64,000 nt of DNA from Aureococcus anophagefferens. Taxonomy: Eukaryota > Sar > Pelagophyceae > Pelagomonadales > Pelagomonadaceae. The stretch covers positions 1,669,703-1,733,702 of the forward strand of contig NW_008705561.1 in the NCBI RefSeq assembly GCF_000186865.1, given 5' to 3'. Below are positions 27,321 through 36,927 of this stretch, one piece after another. Position 1 is the stretch's first letter. Each line of letters opens with the position of its first letter. The notes beneath the pieces were generated by a model, which saw nothing but the letters and a program-made list of their open reading frames with translations, was not told where the DNA came from and searched no databases. Both the position numbers and the translations under genes were made by a program.

Positions 27321-27741
27321 TGGCAAGAAGTTCTACCCGGACGAGGCTTCGCCGGGTCCCTTCGAGCGCCGCCTCGGATCCTTCGGCTCCGTCGTCGGCT
27401 TCGTGGCGGGCTACTTCGGCGAGCTGAGCAAGGGCGCCCACGAGGTCCTGGCCATGGCCGCCGAGGAGATCGCGGAGCGGACCTGGGTCGAGGCCGGCGC
27501 CACGAGCCTCGACCACGCGAAGTCGATCCAGAAGCAGCGGCTCTACCGCGAGTGGGGCGTCGCCTCCGTGCGCGCGGTCGCGCGGATCAAGATCGAGGGC
27601 CTCGGCCTCATCGGCGCCCCGTCGTCGATCCCGCGGCCCGACTACGGCCGGGACGCGGCCGCGAAGCGGGCCCGCGACGCGGCCTACGCCCGCGCGGCCC
27701 GCGGCACCGGCGGGACCTTCGGCGTCGCCTACGAGCAGTAG
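27321..27741 (+). pseudogene. 5'-truncated ORF fragment, possibly retroelement-derived
   Basis: An open frame with no in-frame ATG near its beginning encodes NGKKFYPDEASPGPFERRLG, FGELSKGAHEVLAMAAEEIA and VRAVARIKIEGLGLIG, then stops at 27741. It starts abruptly about 75 bp from the start of the minus-strand MYND gene. The helical 'FGELSKGAHEVL' style recalls C-terminal regions of retrotransposon proteins in algae, but I cannot confirm that. If a gene, its first exon is missing. Confidence 0.4.
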
Positions 27742-28122
27742 TCGCCCTACGTCGTCGTGCCCTCTTCGTCGCCGTGCTCGCGTACGCCTCCGCCCTAGTC
27801 GTGTCCTCCCGTGACGCTTCCCTACGCCCCCCTTCGCTGTTCTCTCCCCCTTCGGTTCTTCCCTGCGCCGCGGCTAAGCAAAATCCTCCCTCCCTTCGAT
27901 TCCTCCCTGCGCCGCGGCTAAGCAAAATCGCTCAAAATATCTCGATGCCGCCTCGATGCTATCTCGACTCCCGCGGTTCCTCCCGGGCCCCCTACGTTTA
28001 GAGACGCATCAAGCTCAAATACCTCGGACTCCGCCAGCGCTTGCGGCTATATGCGTCGCACACAGACTCCCCCCACCGCGCTTGCAAGCGAAACCGGAAA
28101 CGAAAATTACACGCTCGAAGTC
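27742..28122. other. Intergenic with a 47-bp-spaced direct repeat
   Basis: 381 bp, pyrimidine-rich. ccctgcgccgcggctaagca (continuing aaatc) occurs twice, about 47 bp apart (near 27862 and 27909). No gene seen. Confidence 0.55.
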
Positions 28123-29730
28123 TCACGCCTTCGCGGGCTTCTCCGGGGCGGCCTGGCGCTCGATGTAGGTGCCGAGCTTCGTCGAGTAGGGGCACTCCGC
28201 GGGGTCGGGCTCGACGATGCCGCCGTCGTAGACGAGGTCGAATCCGCCGACGGAGCGCTCGTCGCCGTTGAGCTTGGCCTCGACGTCGACGATGTCGAGC
28301 GTGTCGTTGAGCATCTCGCACTTGAGGATGTAGTCGTCCTTCGTGTTCGCCGTGAGCGACGGCGACGCGTTGACCTCGATGAGCCACGGCTTGAGCTCGT
28401 CGTCGATGAGGACCTAAAGAGCGCGCGGGGCTCGGCGCCGGCGCGCGGCGCGGCGGGGCGCCCCCCCCAAAAAACGCCGCGCGCGGCGCGGCGCGGCGCG
28501 GCTCGGCGCGGCGCGGCGCCCCCCCCCCCCCCCCAAAGTCCGACGCCGCCAATCCGCACGTCGTAGCCGTAGAGCTCGAAGCAGTGCTTGTCGGCGATCA
28601 TGACGTGCTGCACCGCGATGAGCGATCGGACGATGACGCGCTCGATGGCGAGGAAGAGCTGGTCGACGGCGGCCATGCCGTGCTGCGTCGCGAGCAGCAG
28701 CTTCAGCGACCGCAGGTCCTTCTTGCCGCCCGACCGCGCGTCGTAGTTCTCCGCCGTCTTCTGGATGGCGACGTTCGTCAGGTGCACGAAGTTGTTCGCG
28801 ATGTCCGCGGGGTCGGACCTAAAGAGTTCAGCGACGTCAACGGGCGGCGTCCAAGGCTTCCGCGGGCCGCGGCGCCGCCGGGAGGCGAGGTTCGCGAAAT
28901 CCGACGCGACTTCAACGAATGCTCCCGCGAGCCGCGGCGCGGCGGCGCCGGGAGACTTCGGTTCGCTCTCCGTCGAGGGAAAAAAACAGCTCTCCGTCGA
29001 CAAAAAACACCACGTTCGCGAAAACCGACTCCGTGTTCGGACGCGGCGCCGCGGACGAGTAGCGCGTGTGGGAGAAGCGCGCGAAGCCGCCGCGGTACAT
29101 GAAGGCGACGAGGGGGCTGAAGGACGTGACGAGCACGTAGAGTCGGATGTCGAACTTCTTGCCGCCGACGAGGTACGGGTTCTCGATGTAGCGCTGGACG
29201 ATGTAGGCCTCGGGCTCCGCGCGCTGGCTGTCGCGGTCGCCGCCGTCGCGCTGGAGGTGGCGCGGGTCCGTGCGCCACTCGCTGATCTCCGAGAGCCGCG
29301 AGAAGAGGAAGATGCCCCGGCCCTGGGCCGAGCCGATGGGCTTCATGATCCAGACGCCGCCGCACCGCTTGAACTCCTCGACGAACATGGCGTACTCCCG
29401 GGGCAGCACGAACGACAGGGGCATGAAGTCGTAGGCGCGCGCCTGCTCGAGCTGGCCGTCGCGCTGGAGGTTGCGCTTCATGCGCTTGAGGTTCTTCACC
29501 AACAAATCCTTGCGGCAGAGCTCGCGGCCGTTGCGGAAGTGGTTGATGCGCTGGTGCGGCTCGAGGTGCATGGTGTCGAAGACCTCGTAGACCCACTCGC
29601 GCTCGGCCCAGTGCACGTCCCAGTCCGTCTCGCTGTCCGTCTCCTTCCAGTTGCGGCTCGTCATGACGTCGTAGATCGTGTTGCTGAACGACGTCCGGAA
29701 CCGCACGGACCGCTTCCCGGCGCGGCCCAT
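28123..29730 (-). CDS. Tubulin tyrosine ligase-like protein, TTLL9-like
   Basis: Minus strand, exons 29730-29057, 28818-28560, 28413-28123 (407 aa, in phase). TTLL enzymes add glutamate chains to tubulin tails in cilia, using ATP-grasp chemistry. Landmarks are VRFRTSFSNTIYDVM, INHFRNGRELCRKDLLVKNL, the ATP-binding WIMKPIGSAQGRGIFLF, YIVQRYIENPYL, GGKKFDIRLYVLV, FVHLTNVAIQKT, DKHCFELYGYDV and LKPWLIEVNASPSL. The order and C-terminus (VEAKLNGDERSVGGFDLVYD) fit the TTLL9 group best. Introns of 238 and 146 bp both end ctctttag; the second has a run of 18 C. Divergent from the EF-hand gene. Confidence 0.92.
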
Positions 29731-30049
29731 GGCGCTCGACGGCGCGGCGTCCTACGTGCACGGAGCGGCTCGGGCGTCACGCCAGCGCGGCGCGGGCAGC
29801 GTTCAAAACTCGACAAAGCCGGCCAGCTTTTGCCACAGTGAGCTCTTTGGGCCAAAACTGCCGCCAAAGGTGCATTTACGGGACAGCGATCCCATCAAAA
29901 CCGACGTCGTCGTTCCTGCGCGCGAGAGCGCGCGCGCGGCGGCGGCCGGCGTCGCGACCAGCGGTCGCCCGGCCGTGCTCCACCCCCACAAATACGCTGC
30001 CCGCGCGCGACCCTGCGCGCGAGACCGGAGGCAGCCCCGAGAAACCGCC
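29731..30049. promoter_or_regulatory. Divergent promoter region, TTLL9-like / EF-hand gene
   Basis: 319 bp between the two start codons. No TATA box at a usual distance. CACAGTGAGCTC-like and GCGCGCG tracts occur, but I cannot assign a factor. Confidence 0.4.
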
Positions 30050-32056
30050 ATGGGCACGGCGGCCTCGGCCCCGAGCATCAGCCGGGAGCAGGCGAAGCGG
30101 ATCTGTCCGCCGGAGCGCTGGGCGGAGGTCGAGGAAAAGTGGCCCCAGCTCGCCGAGGACGACGGGACCGTGAGCTCGCCCAAGGCCTTCGTCACGGCCT
30201 CGAAGCTGAACCTCGGCATCCCCGGGACGACGGTCGACCTGAGCAACGTCGGCGTGCGCGCGCTCATGCGCTTCACCATGGACCAGTCCCAGTACGGGAA
30301 CCTCGCCGAGGTCTTCCGCAAGAAGGAGGGCCTCGACGACGAGCGGCGCGAGCGCCTCGGCGCGGCCGCGGCGAAGGCGCTCGCGGAATTCGCGGCGCTC
30401 ACGGAAAAGGAGAAGGAGCGCGTCCGCAAGCAGGGCGACATGGACCTCTACACGGACGTCGCCCAGAAGCGGCGCGAGGTGCTCTTCGTCGAGCACGCGG
30501 GCGTCTCCGCGCAGCTCGAGCGCTGGTGGCAGGCCGCGTTCCTGTATCTGGACAAGGACTGGAACGAGCACCTGGACTGGGAGGAGTACAAGGAGTTCCA
30601 CAAGCGGCTCATGCGCCTGCTCGAGGGCGCCGACGAGATGACGCCGCAGGAGGCGGAGGAGACGATGCGCGCGGACTTCAAGGTCGACGCGGGCGACGAC
30701 GGCCTCGTGTCGCACGAGGAGTTCCGCTACGCGGTGTTCCAGCTCGCGGACACGTGGACCGTGAGCCTCGACGGCGACGAGTACGTCGAGTTCCTCGCGA
30801 AGAGCTTCGACGTCGTCTTCAAGGACCTCATCGAGAACGACTTCCTGCGGCCGCCGCTCTGCTGGCGGCCGACGCTCCGCAAGGGCGCGATGGTGAAGAC
30901 GGCGCTGAACGAGGCGAAGACGACGAACGCCATCTCCGAGATCATCGTGGCGAAGCTCAAGGCCGACGCCGCGGCGGACGCGAAGCAGAAGCCGCGCCAG
31001 CCCTTCCCGCAGTTCGTGCTCAAGTTCTTCGAGCAGAGCCACGGCATCGGGACGAAGATGCTCCTCAAGCACTTTGGCATGTTCGTCAACGGCGCCTTCG
31101 CCCTCATCGACGACCCGCGGAGCGAGTTCCACGACTACGCGCTGACCTTCGGGCAGATGGCGGGCATCCACACGGACAGCGGCCGCGTCGCCGCGTTCCC
31201 GGCGTCCGCGTCGACGTTCATGCTCGACTACTTCGTCGCCGTGCGGCCGCTCGTGGGGCTCTACCGCGGCGACCGCGTGGAGCGCAGCAGCTCCCTCGAG
31301 GCCGTGATTTCGAAGGGCGAGACCGCGGCCTACTTTGGCTACATCGTCGCCGCGGACGCGCGGCGCGTGCTCCTCGACCACCTCGCGAAAGCTTTGGAGG
31401 TGACGACGAAGGACGCCATCTACGTCGCCGCGCTCCTCGCCTTCGAGTCCATGTGCCGCAGCGTGGACGTCGTCCAGCACAAGGTCACCTACACGGTGAG
31501 CCTGTCGACGTCCATGGAGCTCGTCGCGCTCGCGGGCGTCATCTCCGCGTCCGTCGCCGAGGAGCGCGCGCGCGCGGCCGAGGCCCGCGACCCGACGGAG
31601 CTCGGCACGCAGCTCCTCGAGGTGTTGGCGACGCCCGCGCACGCGGGCCAGCGCGCCATCGCGGCCGTGTCCCACGAGGCCAAGGCCTTTGGGGGCCGCG
31701 CGGACACGCGGAAGGCGTCGCTCGACATGTCCGCGCCGGCCAAGGCCCTCGCCGCCGCGAAGCACGCGTCGCAGCACCGCGAGAAGCGCAAGTCGCGGAC
31801 GAACCTCGACGCGACGGGCGACATCGCGGCCTTCGCGGCGCAGCACGCGGCCGACGCCGCGGCCTCGGAGCGCGCGACCGCGTCCTTCGACACGACGCAG
31901 GACCGGGCCACGGCGTCCTTCGCCGAGGGCCGCGCGTCCTTCGCGTCCGTGGACACGGCCGAGCTGTTGCCGAAGCAGGTCGACGCCGTCCGGAGCCTCG
32001 CGGGCGCCGTCGCCCCGACGAAGGTGAGCTCCGCGCGGTCCCCGCGGCCCACGTAA
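30050..32056 (+). CDS. EF-hand protein with predicted N-myristoylation site
   Basis: 668 aa. MGTAASAPS fits an N-myristoylation signal (Gly2, Ser6), so membrane attachment is likely. Two EF-hand loops are visible: DKDWNEHLDWEE (~residues 167-178) and DAGDDGLVSHEE (~205-216), both with good ligand positions. The middle part (~250-500) is well structured but unknown (FPQFVLKFFEQSHGIGTKML, LLKHFGMFVNGAFALIDDP). The C-terminal ~150 residues are Ala/Ser/Arg-rich and disordered, with a repeated ERATASFD/DRATASFAE pattern. Calcium sensing at a membrane is inference. The start ATG is the first with the Gly2 motif; upstream frame is non-conserved-looking. Confidence 0.75.
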   Translation: MGTAASAPSISREQAKRICPPERWAEVEEKWPQLAEDDGTVSSPKAFVTASKLNLGIPGTTVDLSNVGVRALMRFTMDQSQYGNLAEVFRKKEGLDDERRERLGAAAAKALAEFAALTEKEKERVRKQGDMDLYTDVAQKRREVLFVEHAGVSAQLERWWQAAFLYLDKDWNEHLDWEEYKEFHKRLMRLLEGADEMTPQEAEETMRADFKVDAGDDGLVSHEEFRYAVFQLADTWTVSLDGDEYVEFLAKSFDVVFKDLIENDFLRPPLCWRPTLRKGAMVKTALNEAKTTNAISEIIVAKLKADAAADAKQKPRQPFPQFVLKFFEQSHGIGTKMLLKHFGMFVNGAFALIDDPRSEFHDYALTFGQMAGIHTDSGRVAAFPASASTFMLDYFVAVRPLVGLYRGDRVERSSSLEAVISKGETAAYFGYIVAADARRVLLDHLAKALEVTTKDAIYVAALLAFESMCRSVDVVQHKVTYTVSLSTSMELVALAGVISASVAEERARAAEARDPTELGTQLLEVLATPAHAGQRAIAAVSHEAKAFGGRADTRKASLDMSAPAKALAAAKHASQHREKRKSRTNLDATGDIAAFAAQHAADAAASERATASFDTTQDRATASFAEGRASFASVDTAELLPKQVDAVRSLAGAVAPTKVSSARSPRPT

Positions 32057-32126
32057 CATCCATGGTCTGGACTAGAGGTCTGGACGCGGCACTCGCCCCC
32101 GCGTTCAACGAGGCGCGCCGTTACGC

Positions 32127-32843
32127 CTAGAGGTCGGGCATGCCCCACTCGTCGTCCTCGTCGTGGCCGAACATGGCGCTGGACATGGGGTCGACGAACT
32201 GGACGGGCTGCTTGCCGTACTTGTTCGCCTGCGTGTTGATCATGTCCTGCATCTTGCGCATCTTGTACATCTCCTCGTCGACGGGCATCCAGTACTCGTC
32301 CGGGTGCGCGTAGAGCTTCTTCTGCTTGAGCGGCTTCGCGGGGCAGACCTTGGCCCACTTGTTGCAGAGGCGGTTCGTGAATTTCTCCTTCGTCGACGCG
32401 TCGCGCTTGTAGAAGGACTCGGCCATGTCCTCGCGGTGCTCCTCGACGACCGTGTTGCAGGCCTTGGCGATGGTCCGGCACTCGCGCCGGCACTCGCCGA
32501 GGTACTCCTGGTCCTCGAGGCGCAGCGGCGCGCCCGCGTCGGCCTGCGTGATGTCGAGGAACGTGATCCACTCGCCGAGGTCCTTGTCCGGGTTGCAGAC
32601 CTCCGTGATGGCGTCGAAGTACATGTCCTCGCTCGGCTTCTTGTACGGCGCCGTCTCCCGCAGGTCCAGGGCCTTCTTCCAGAGCTCGTCGGCGACGCGC
32701 TTGCACACCGTGCACTCGAGGAGCTTGGCGGATTTGAACACGGGCCTGGCTTCCGTGGGCGGGCCGCCGGGCATGCCGGGCAGCTGCGCCGCGGCGAAGG
32801 ACGCCGCACAGGCAGCGAGCACCGCTCGTCGAGCGACGGCCAT
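32127..32843 (-). CDS. Canopy/saposin-like secreted protein (DUF3456-like)
   Basis: 238 aa. MAVARRAVLAACAASFAAAQ is a signal peptide. The mature protein begins with a Cys pattern of the Canopy/MIR-interacting saposin-like fold: LECTVCKRVADELWKKAL, EVCNPDKDLGEW, YLGECRRECRTIAKACNTVV, LCNKWAKVC. Canopy proteins are ER lumenal chaperone-like factors. The tail is acidic (FGHDEDDEWGMPDL) and has no KDEL-type signal. Assignment rests on the Cys spacing only. A 27-bp motif shared with another gene lies about 115 bp upstream of the start. Confidence 0.65.
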   Translation of the reverse strand: MAVARRAVLAACAASFAAAQLPGMPGGPPTEARPVFKSAKLLECTVCKRVADELWKKALDLRETAPYKKPSEDMYFDAITEVCNPDKDLGEWITFLDITQADAGAPLRLEDQEYLGECRRECRTIAKACNTVVEEHREDMAESFYKRDASTKEKFTNRLCNKWAKVCPAKPLKQKKLYAHPDEYWMPVDEEMYKMRKMQDMINTQANKYGKQPVQFVDPMSSAMFGHDEDDEWGMPDL

Positions 32844-32953
32844 AGCGAAGTCTATTGCCACTGAGGCTCGAGACTCCTTCAACGTTGTCGTCAACAACTG
32901 GTTCCCTCCGCGGGCCCGCCTCCCCTCCCCGGCTCCGGGCGCTGGTCGAGCGC

Positions 32954-32980
32954 GCGTCCCCTTCAATGACTAGTCCAACA
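32954..32980 (-). promoter_or_regulatory. 27-bp upstream motif, copy 1
   Basis: On the minus strand TGTTGGACTAGTCATTGAAG followed by GGGACGC, upstream of the Canopy-like gene. 25 of 27 bases match the motif at 42976-43002, which is upstream of the RING-LRR gene on the same strand. Confidence 0.5.
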
Positions 32981-32985
32981 ACTAC

Positions 32986-33990
32986 TTACGCCGGCGCGGC
33001 GCACTCGCCGCGCTCGATGCGGCGGAGCTGGCGGCGCGACATGTACTCGACGGCCTTGGCGAGGTCCGCGAGGGGCATGGCCGTGTGCGGCGCCGTCGGC
33101 AGGTAGGGCGCCGGGCCGAACTCGGGCTCGATCAACACGGGCCGGCCGAGCGCCGCCTGCCGCGACCAGATCACGTTCCACCAGCGCTCGTAGGTCTCGA
33201 CGAGCGCCGCGTGCTCCGGCGCCGACGGGTCGTTGACCTGGATCGCCTCCGCAGAGCCTACGCGCGCGTGCGTGAGCACGGTGGCGTTGGCCACGCGCTC
33301 CAGGATCGGCGGCCAGTAGGCCGCGTCCGACGGGTAGTCGAACGCGCGCTCCGCGGCGATGACCCAGTGCGACAGGTCCGCCGTGAGTTTGACCGTCGGG
33401 AACGCGTCGAGCACGAGCAATGTGGTACGCGGCGTCGCCAGGGCGCGCGTGCGGTGCGTCTCGTGGGCCACGACGAGCCCGAGCGAGACCTCGATCTCGA
33501 CGGCCGCGGCGAAGTAGCGCAGCACGTCCGCGTCGCCCCAGATGTCGACGCCGTCGTGGACGTTGAGCATCGTCGCGCCGAGCTCCTTGGCGAGGGTCGC
33601 CTGGGCCCGCAGCGACGCGATGCTGTCCTCGACCTTCGCGGACGCGATGGGCACGCCGCAGACGTGAACCTGCGCGACGTAAAAGAGGCCCGAGGCAGAG
33701 AGCGCCTCGGCGAAGAGCGCCGCGCGCGTGGCGTTGCAGGCGTGCATGCAGGTGCCGTCGTAGCTCGGAAAGCCGCTGCACACGACCCACGTCGGCACCT
33801 CCACGCCCTGGTACAGCTCGGAGATGCCGACCATCCACTGCGTCCACTGCTCCGGGCGCTCGAACTCGTCGACGCCCCAGGCCGTGCGCACCATAAGCAC
33901 GTCGTCGAGCGCGTTGGCGACGGGGAGCAGCCAGAGCCATGCGATGCAGAGCAAAGCAGCAGAGGGGCTGCGGCGGCGGCTGGCGACCAT
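32986..33990 (-). CDS. Sugar phosphate isomerase/epimerase-like TIM-barrel protein, secreted or membrane-anchored
   Basis: 334 aa from the ATG of MVASRRRSPSAALLCIAWLW, a signal sequence. The rest fits the AP-endonuclease-2/xylose isomerase-like TIM barrel: GATMLNVHDGVDIWGDAD, LGLVVAHETHRTRAL, PTVKLTADLSHWVIAAER, THARVGSAEAIQV and PVLIEPEFGPAPY, with His, Glu and Asp at strand ends in metal-binding positions (AHETH, DLSHW, THARV, EPEFG). Substrate unknown. The frame is open to 34230 through three 39-bp repeats (SVAPSPPELSLPV), but that start would leave only 15 bp to the divergent ankyrin gene. Confidence 0.75.
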   Translation of the reverse strand: MVASRRRSPSAALLCIAWLWLLPVANALDDVLMVRTAWGVDEFERPEQWTQWMVGISELYQGVEVPTWVVCSGFPSYDGTCMHACNATRAALFAEALSASGLFYVAQVHVCGVPIASAKVEDSIASLRAQATLAKELGATMLNVHDGVDIWGDADVLRYFAAAVEIEVSLGLVVAHETHRTRALATPRTTLLVLDAFPTVKLTADLSHWVIAAERAFDYPSDAAYWPPILERVANATVLTHARVGSAEAIQVNDPSAPEHAALVETYERWWNVIWSRQAALGRPVLIEPEFGPAPYLPTAPHTAMPLADLAKAVEYMSRRQLRRIERGECAAPA

Positions 33991-33992
33991 GG

Positions 33993-34110
33993 GCGACGGC
34001 GCGACGCTCACGGGCAACGAGAGCTCCGGCGGCGACGGCGCGACGCTCACGGGCAACGAGAGCTCCGGCGGCGACGGCGCGACGCTCACGGGCGACGAGA
34101 GCTCCGGCCC
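33993..34110 (-). repeat. Three copies of a 39-bp repeat upstream of the TIM-barrel gene
   Basis: Unit gcgacggcgcgacgctcacg ggcaacgagagctccggcg, three times with slight change in the last. It is in frame with the TIM-barrel gene (ELSLPVSVAPSPP) but most likely upstream of its start. Confidence 0.8.
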
Positions 34111-34245
34111 AGGCTCCCACCAAGAATCCAAGAACTTCACACAAAAACTTGCCGCTCTGCTTGAAGTGTCGTTAATCGTTGTGCTGCCCGGCATGGTCAC
34201 GCGCCGCGTTGCCGGCATGACGAAGGCCAATCAGACGTAGCGAAG

Positions 34246-35370
34246 ATGGCCAGCTTCGACGCCAAGGCGCCGCCGAAGAACCGCTGGGTGGTGCAGCCGG
34301 CGCACCTCGGCAAGGACACGATCGTCCACTACCACGCCGCCGGCGGCGACGCGGCGGCGCTGGGCCACGCGCTGCGGCGCAACGGCGGCGACGCGTCCGG
34401 CGGCGGCCTGGCGCACTTCTACTCGCCGCCCGTGCACCTCGCGAGCGCCTACGGCCACCTCGCCTGCGTCGAGCTGCTCCTGGAGCGCGGCGCGACCGTC
34501 GGCGCGGACGACGCGCGGCGCGGCGGCCGCACGCCGCTGCACCTCGCGGCGCTCGGCGGCCACGCGGCCGTCGCCGAGGTGCTCCTGGACGCGGGCTGCG
34601 ACGTGAACGCGCGCGACGGCGCCGGCGGCACGCCGCCCCTGCACGCGGCGGCCTTCGCGGGCCACCTGAGCACCGTGGCCGCGCTCCTGCGGCGCGGCGC
34701 GGACTCGAAGCTCCGCGCGGCCCACTCCGGCGAGCTCGCGCTGCACGCCGCGGCGCGCGGGAACCGCCCGCGCGTCGTCGAGGCCCTCGTCCAGCACGAG
34801 TCGAGCGGCGCGGGCGTCAAGGAGCTGCCCGGCGTCATCGAGCGCCTCAGCGAGCCGCTCGCGCGGGGCAGCCTCTTCACGCGGCCCTACCAGCACGCCT
34901 ACTCGAGCGGGAGCCGGGCCTGCGCGGCGCCCATCGAGGCCGTCGTCCGCGACTGCAAGGCGCAGATCTACCCCGGCGGCGCCGGCGGCGGGCCCAAGGC
35001 GTGGGGCCGCGAGATCGACGCGACGCCCGCGGCGCCGAAGCTCGAGCCGCCGCCCAAGGTCAAGCCGCCCGTGGACCACAACGCGACGGCGCGGGCCGCG
35101 CGCTCCGACGCGCCCGTCGTGCTCCTCGACACGAAGCGCTGGCTCAGCTCCGCGGAGAACGGCGACTTTGGGCAGGGCCGGTGCCGGCTCTGCGACCCCG
35201 TCGCCCAGGACGCGCGCGGCCACCGCTGCAACACGACGCACTCCACGGAGCAGCACTACGCCTGGGCCGACGTCACGCGCGCGGAGACGCGCAAGGCGCG
35301 GATCAAGCACCAGCGCGAGCGCAAGGAGGGCCGCCTCGCGCCCGGCGAGGTGCCGTGGCGGAGCTGGTAA
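34246..35370 (+). CDS. Ankyrin-repeat protein
   Basis: 374 aa, single exon, cytoplasmic (no signal). Ankyrin repeats occupy ~55-190: [80 protein letters not shown]. The C-terminal half is different: a linker with proline ([11 protein letters not shown]), then a Cys/His segment ([20 protein letters not shown]) and a basic helix ([19 protein letters not shown]). The Cys/His part might bind zinc. Partners unknown. Head-to-head with the TIM-barrel gene and tail-to-tail with the JmjC gene (7 bp between stops). Confidence 0.85.
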   Translation: MASFDAKAPPKNRWVVQPAHLGKDTIVHYHAAGGDAAALGHALRRNGGDASGGGLAHFYSPPVHLASAYGHLACVELLLERGATVGADDARRGGRTPLHLAALGGHAAVAEVLLDAGCDVNARDGAGGTPPLHAAAFAGHLSTVAALLRRGADSKLRAAHSGELALHAAARGNRPRVVEALVQHESSGAGVKELPGVIERLSEPLARGSLFTRPYQHAYSSGSRACAAPIEAVVRDCKAQIYPGGAGGGPKAWGREIDATPAAPKLEPPPKVKPPVDHNATARAARSDAPVVLLDTKRWLSSAENGDFGQGRCRLCDPVAQDARGHRCNTTHSTEQHYAWADVTRAETRKARIKHQRERKEGRLAPGEVPWRSW

Positions 35371-35377
35371 TACGTAG

Positions 35378-36772
35378 TTAGGCCCGCGCCCCGTCCGCGC
35401 CGCAGACGACGAGGATGCCCAGGTCCACGGCGACGGCCGCGAGCGCCGACCGGCTCAGCGGGTCCAGCGCGGTCCACTTGTCCACGTCGAAGGGCGCGGT
35501 GGACACGGCCGCGAGGATCACGGGCAGGATCGCCGCCATCTCCTCGCGCGCGACGAGGCCGCCGGCGCCGTTGGCCTGCTTCGCCGTCTCGCCGTCGCGC
35601 AGGCGGCGCACGAAGACGCCCGGCGCCAGCGTCCGCAGCTTCGGCGGCGCCGCGTCGTCGCCGTCGATCGGCGCCGCCTGCGCGGCGCGGTGCGCCTTGA
35701 GCCGGTCCGCGAAGGCCGCCGCGAGCTCCTCCGCGGCGACGTCGAGCTCCTCGCCGGCGACGCCCGCGACCCTGCGCGCCCGCTCGCGCCGCGCCGCGCC
35801 GTGGCCCGCGCAGACGAGCGCCGGGTCCGCGCAGCGGCGCCACCAGTGCGCGCCGCGCGGCGTCACGGTCCGCTTCTCGAGCCGCGCGGCCGCGGCGAGC
35901 GCCGCCGACGCGTCGGACGTCGACGCCGCGGCGCAGAGCTTGGCCCAGGTCCAGTCGTAGGTCGCGACGGCGACCGTGGCGTGGAGCGACGCCTCGCCCG
36001 CGGTCTTGGCCTCGTGGACGTAGCCCCGGGGCACGTAGAGCACGTCGCCGCGGCGCAGGGTCGCCTCGACGCGCCGCGGCGCGGACGCCTCGTGGTCGAC
36101 GGGCAGCGCGAAGCACTTGCCCGCCTGCTCCGACGGGTTCGGGAGGGGCACGGGCGGGTCGCCGTAGACGACCCACCGCTTCGAGCCCTCGAGCTGGACC
36201 ACGAAGACGTCGCGGTCGTCCGCGTGGGCGTCGACGGCCTGGGCCGACGCCGGCGTCGCGTAGAGCTGGCAGTAGGCGTGGGGCAGGTGGTGCCGCAGGT
36301 CCACGGAGAGCTGCCGCGCGCCCTCCCAGACCGCGTCGAGCCGGTTCACGATGATCGACGCGGCGTCGAGCCAGCCGTGCGCCGCGCTCGCGTAGGCCGT
36401 CGACGGCGCGCCGTCCTTGAAGACGAGGGCCTGCGCGAGGCCCGCGCCGCGCCCGTGCTCGCAGCGCGCGACGACCTCGAAGACGTCGGCCCAGCGCGGC
36501 AGCGCCGCGAGCCACGAACCCGCGCACGACCGCTCGAAGAGCCGCGGCTCGCGCTCGAAGCCCTCGTCGAAGAAGGCGCCGACGTCGGCGGCCGAGAGGC
36601 CCAGGACGGACTCGAGGCCCAGCGGCGCCAGCTGCTCCCAGCTCAGGCGCCGCTCGCGCGGCGTCAGGTCGTCGTCGGGGAAGGGCGAGCTCGTGTAGCG
36701 CGGCAGGATCGCCATGTACTTGCGAAGGACGCGGCGGCGGCGCTGGCGCGCGCGGCGGGAGCAGCGGGCCAT
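35378..36772 (-). CDS. JmjC-domain protein, ribosomal oxygenase (NO66/MINA53)-like
   Basis: 464 aa from the ATG of MARCSRRARQRRRRVLRKYM; the longer frame begins at a TTG. A basic N-terminus suggests nuclear or nucleolar location. The cupin core shows the Fe(II) ligands HADDRD (His-x-Asp) and a distal His in LYVPRGYVHEAKT, with DVFVVQLEGSKRWVVYGDP between, as in 2-oxoglutarate-dependent ribosomal protein hydroxylases. The C-terminal helical/winged-helix part (FVRRLRDGETAKQAN ... LSRSALAAVAVDLGILVVCG) also fits that family. Substrate (ribosomal protein or histone) cannot be told. Confidence 0.8.
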   Translation of the reverse strand: MARCSRRARQRRRRVLRKYMAILPRYTSSPFPDDDLTPRERRLSWEQLAPLGLESVLGLSAADVGAFFDEGFEREPRLFERSCAGSWLAALPRWADVFEVVARCEHGRGAGLAQALVFKDGAPSTAYASAAHGWLDAASIIVNRLDAVWEGARQLSVDLRHHLPHAYCQLYATPASAQAVDAHADDRDVFVVQLEGSKRWVVYGDPPVPLPNPSEQAGKCFALPVDHEASAPRRVEATLRRGDVLYVPRGYVHEAKTAGEASLHATVAVATYDWTWAKLCAAASTSDASAALAAAARLEKRTVTPRGAHWWRRCADPALVCAGHGAARRERARRVAGVAGEELDVAAEELAAAFADRLKAHRAAQAAPIDGDDAAPPKLRTLAPGVFVRRLRDGETAKQANGAGGLVAREEMAAILPVILAAVSTAPFDVDKWTALDPLSRSALAAVAVDLGILVVCGADGARA

Positions 36773-36927
36773 CTTTGCTTTGCGGGATACAGCTAAGCGA
36801 TGCAAACAGGTGCTTAATCGAGCCAAAAGCTACGAGCCATTGCTTGCGGCAACAAGCTGAGGCCAGGTTGATGCCGATGTTGCTCTCTCCTTACGTGCGC
36901 GCGGGGGGCGGAGATTAGCGATGCGTC

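Noticed and set aside
29876..32059. 727-codon minus-strand frame opposite the EF-hand gene
   Set aside because: Arg/Leu/Val/Glu-rich shadow typical of the antisense of GC3-rich codons; the plus strand has EF-hands and a start motif.
36773..36826. Longer JmjC protein N-terminus
   Set aside because: Begins at TTG; the ATG at 36772 is the first usable start.
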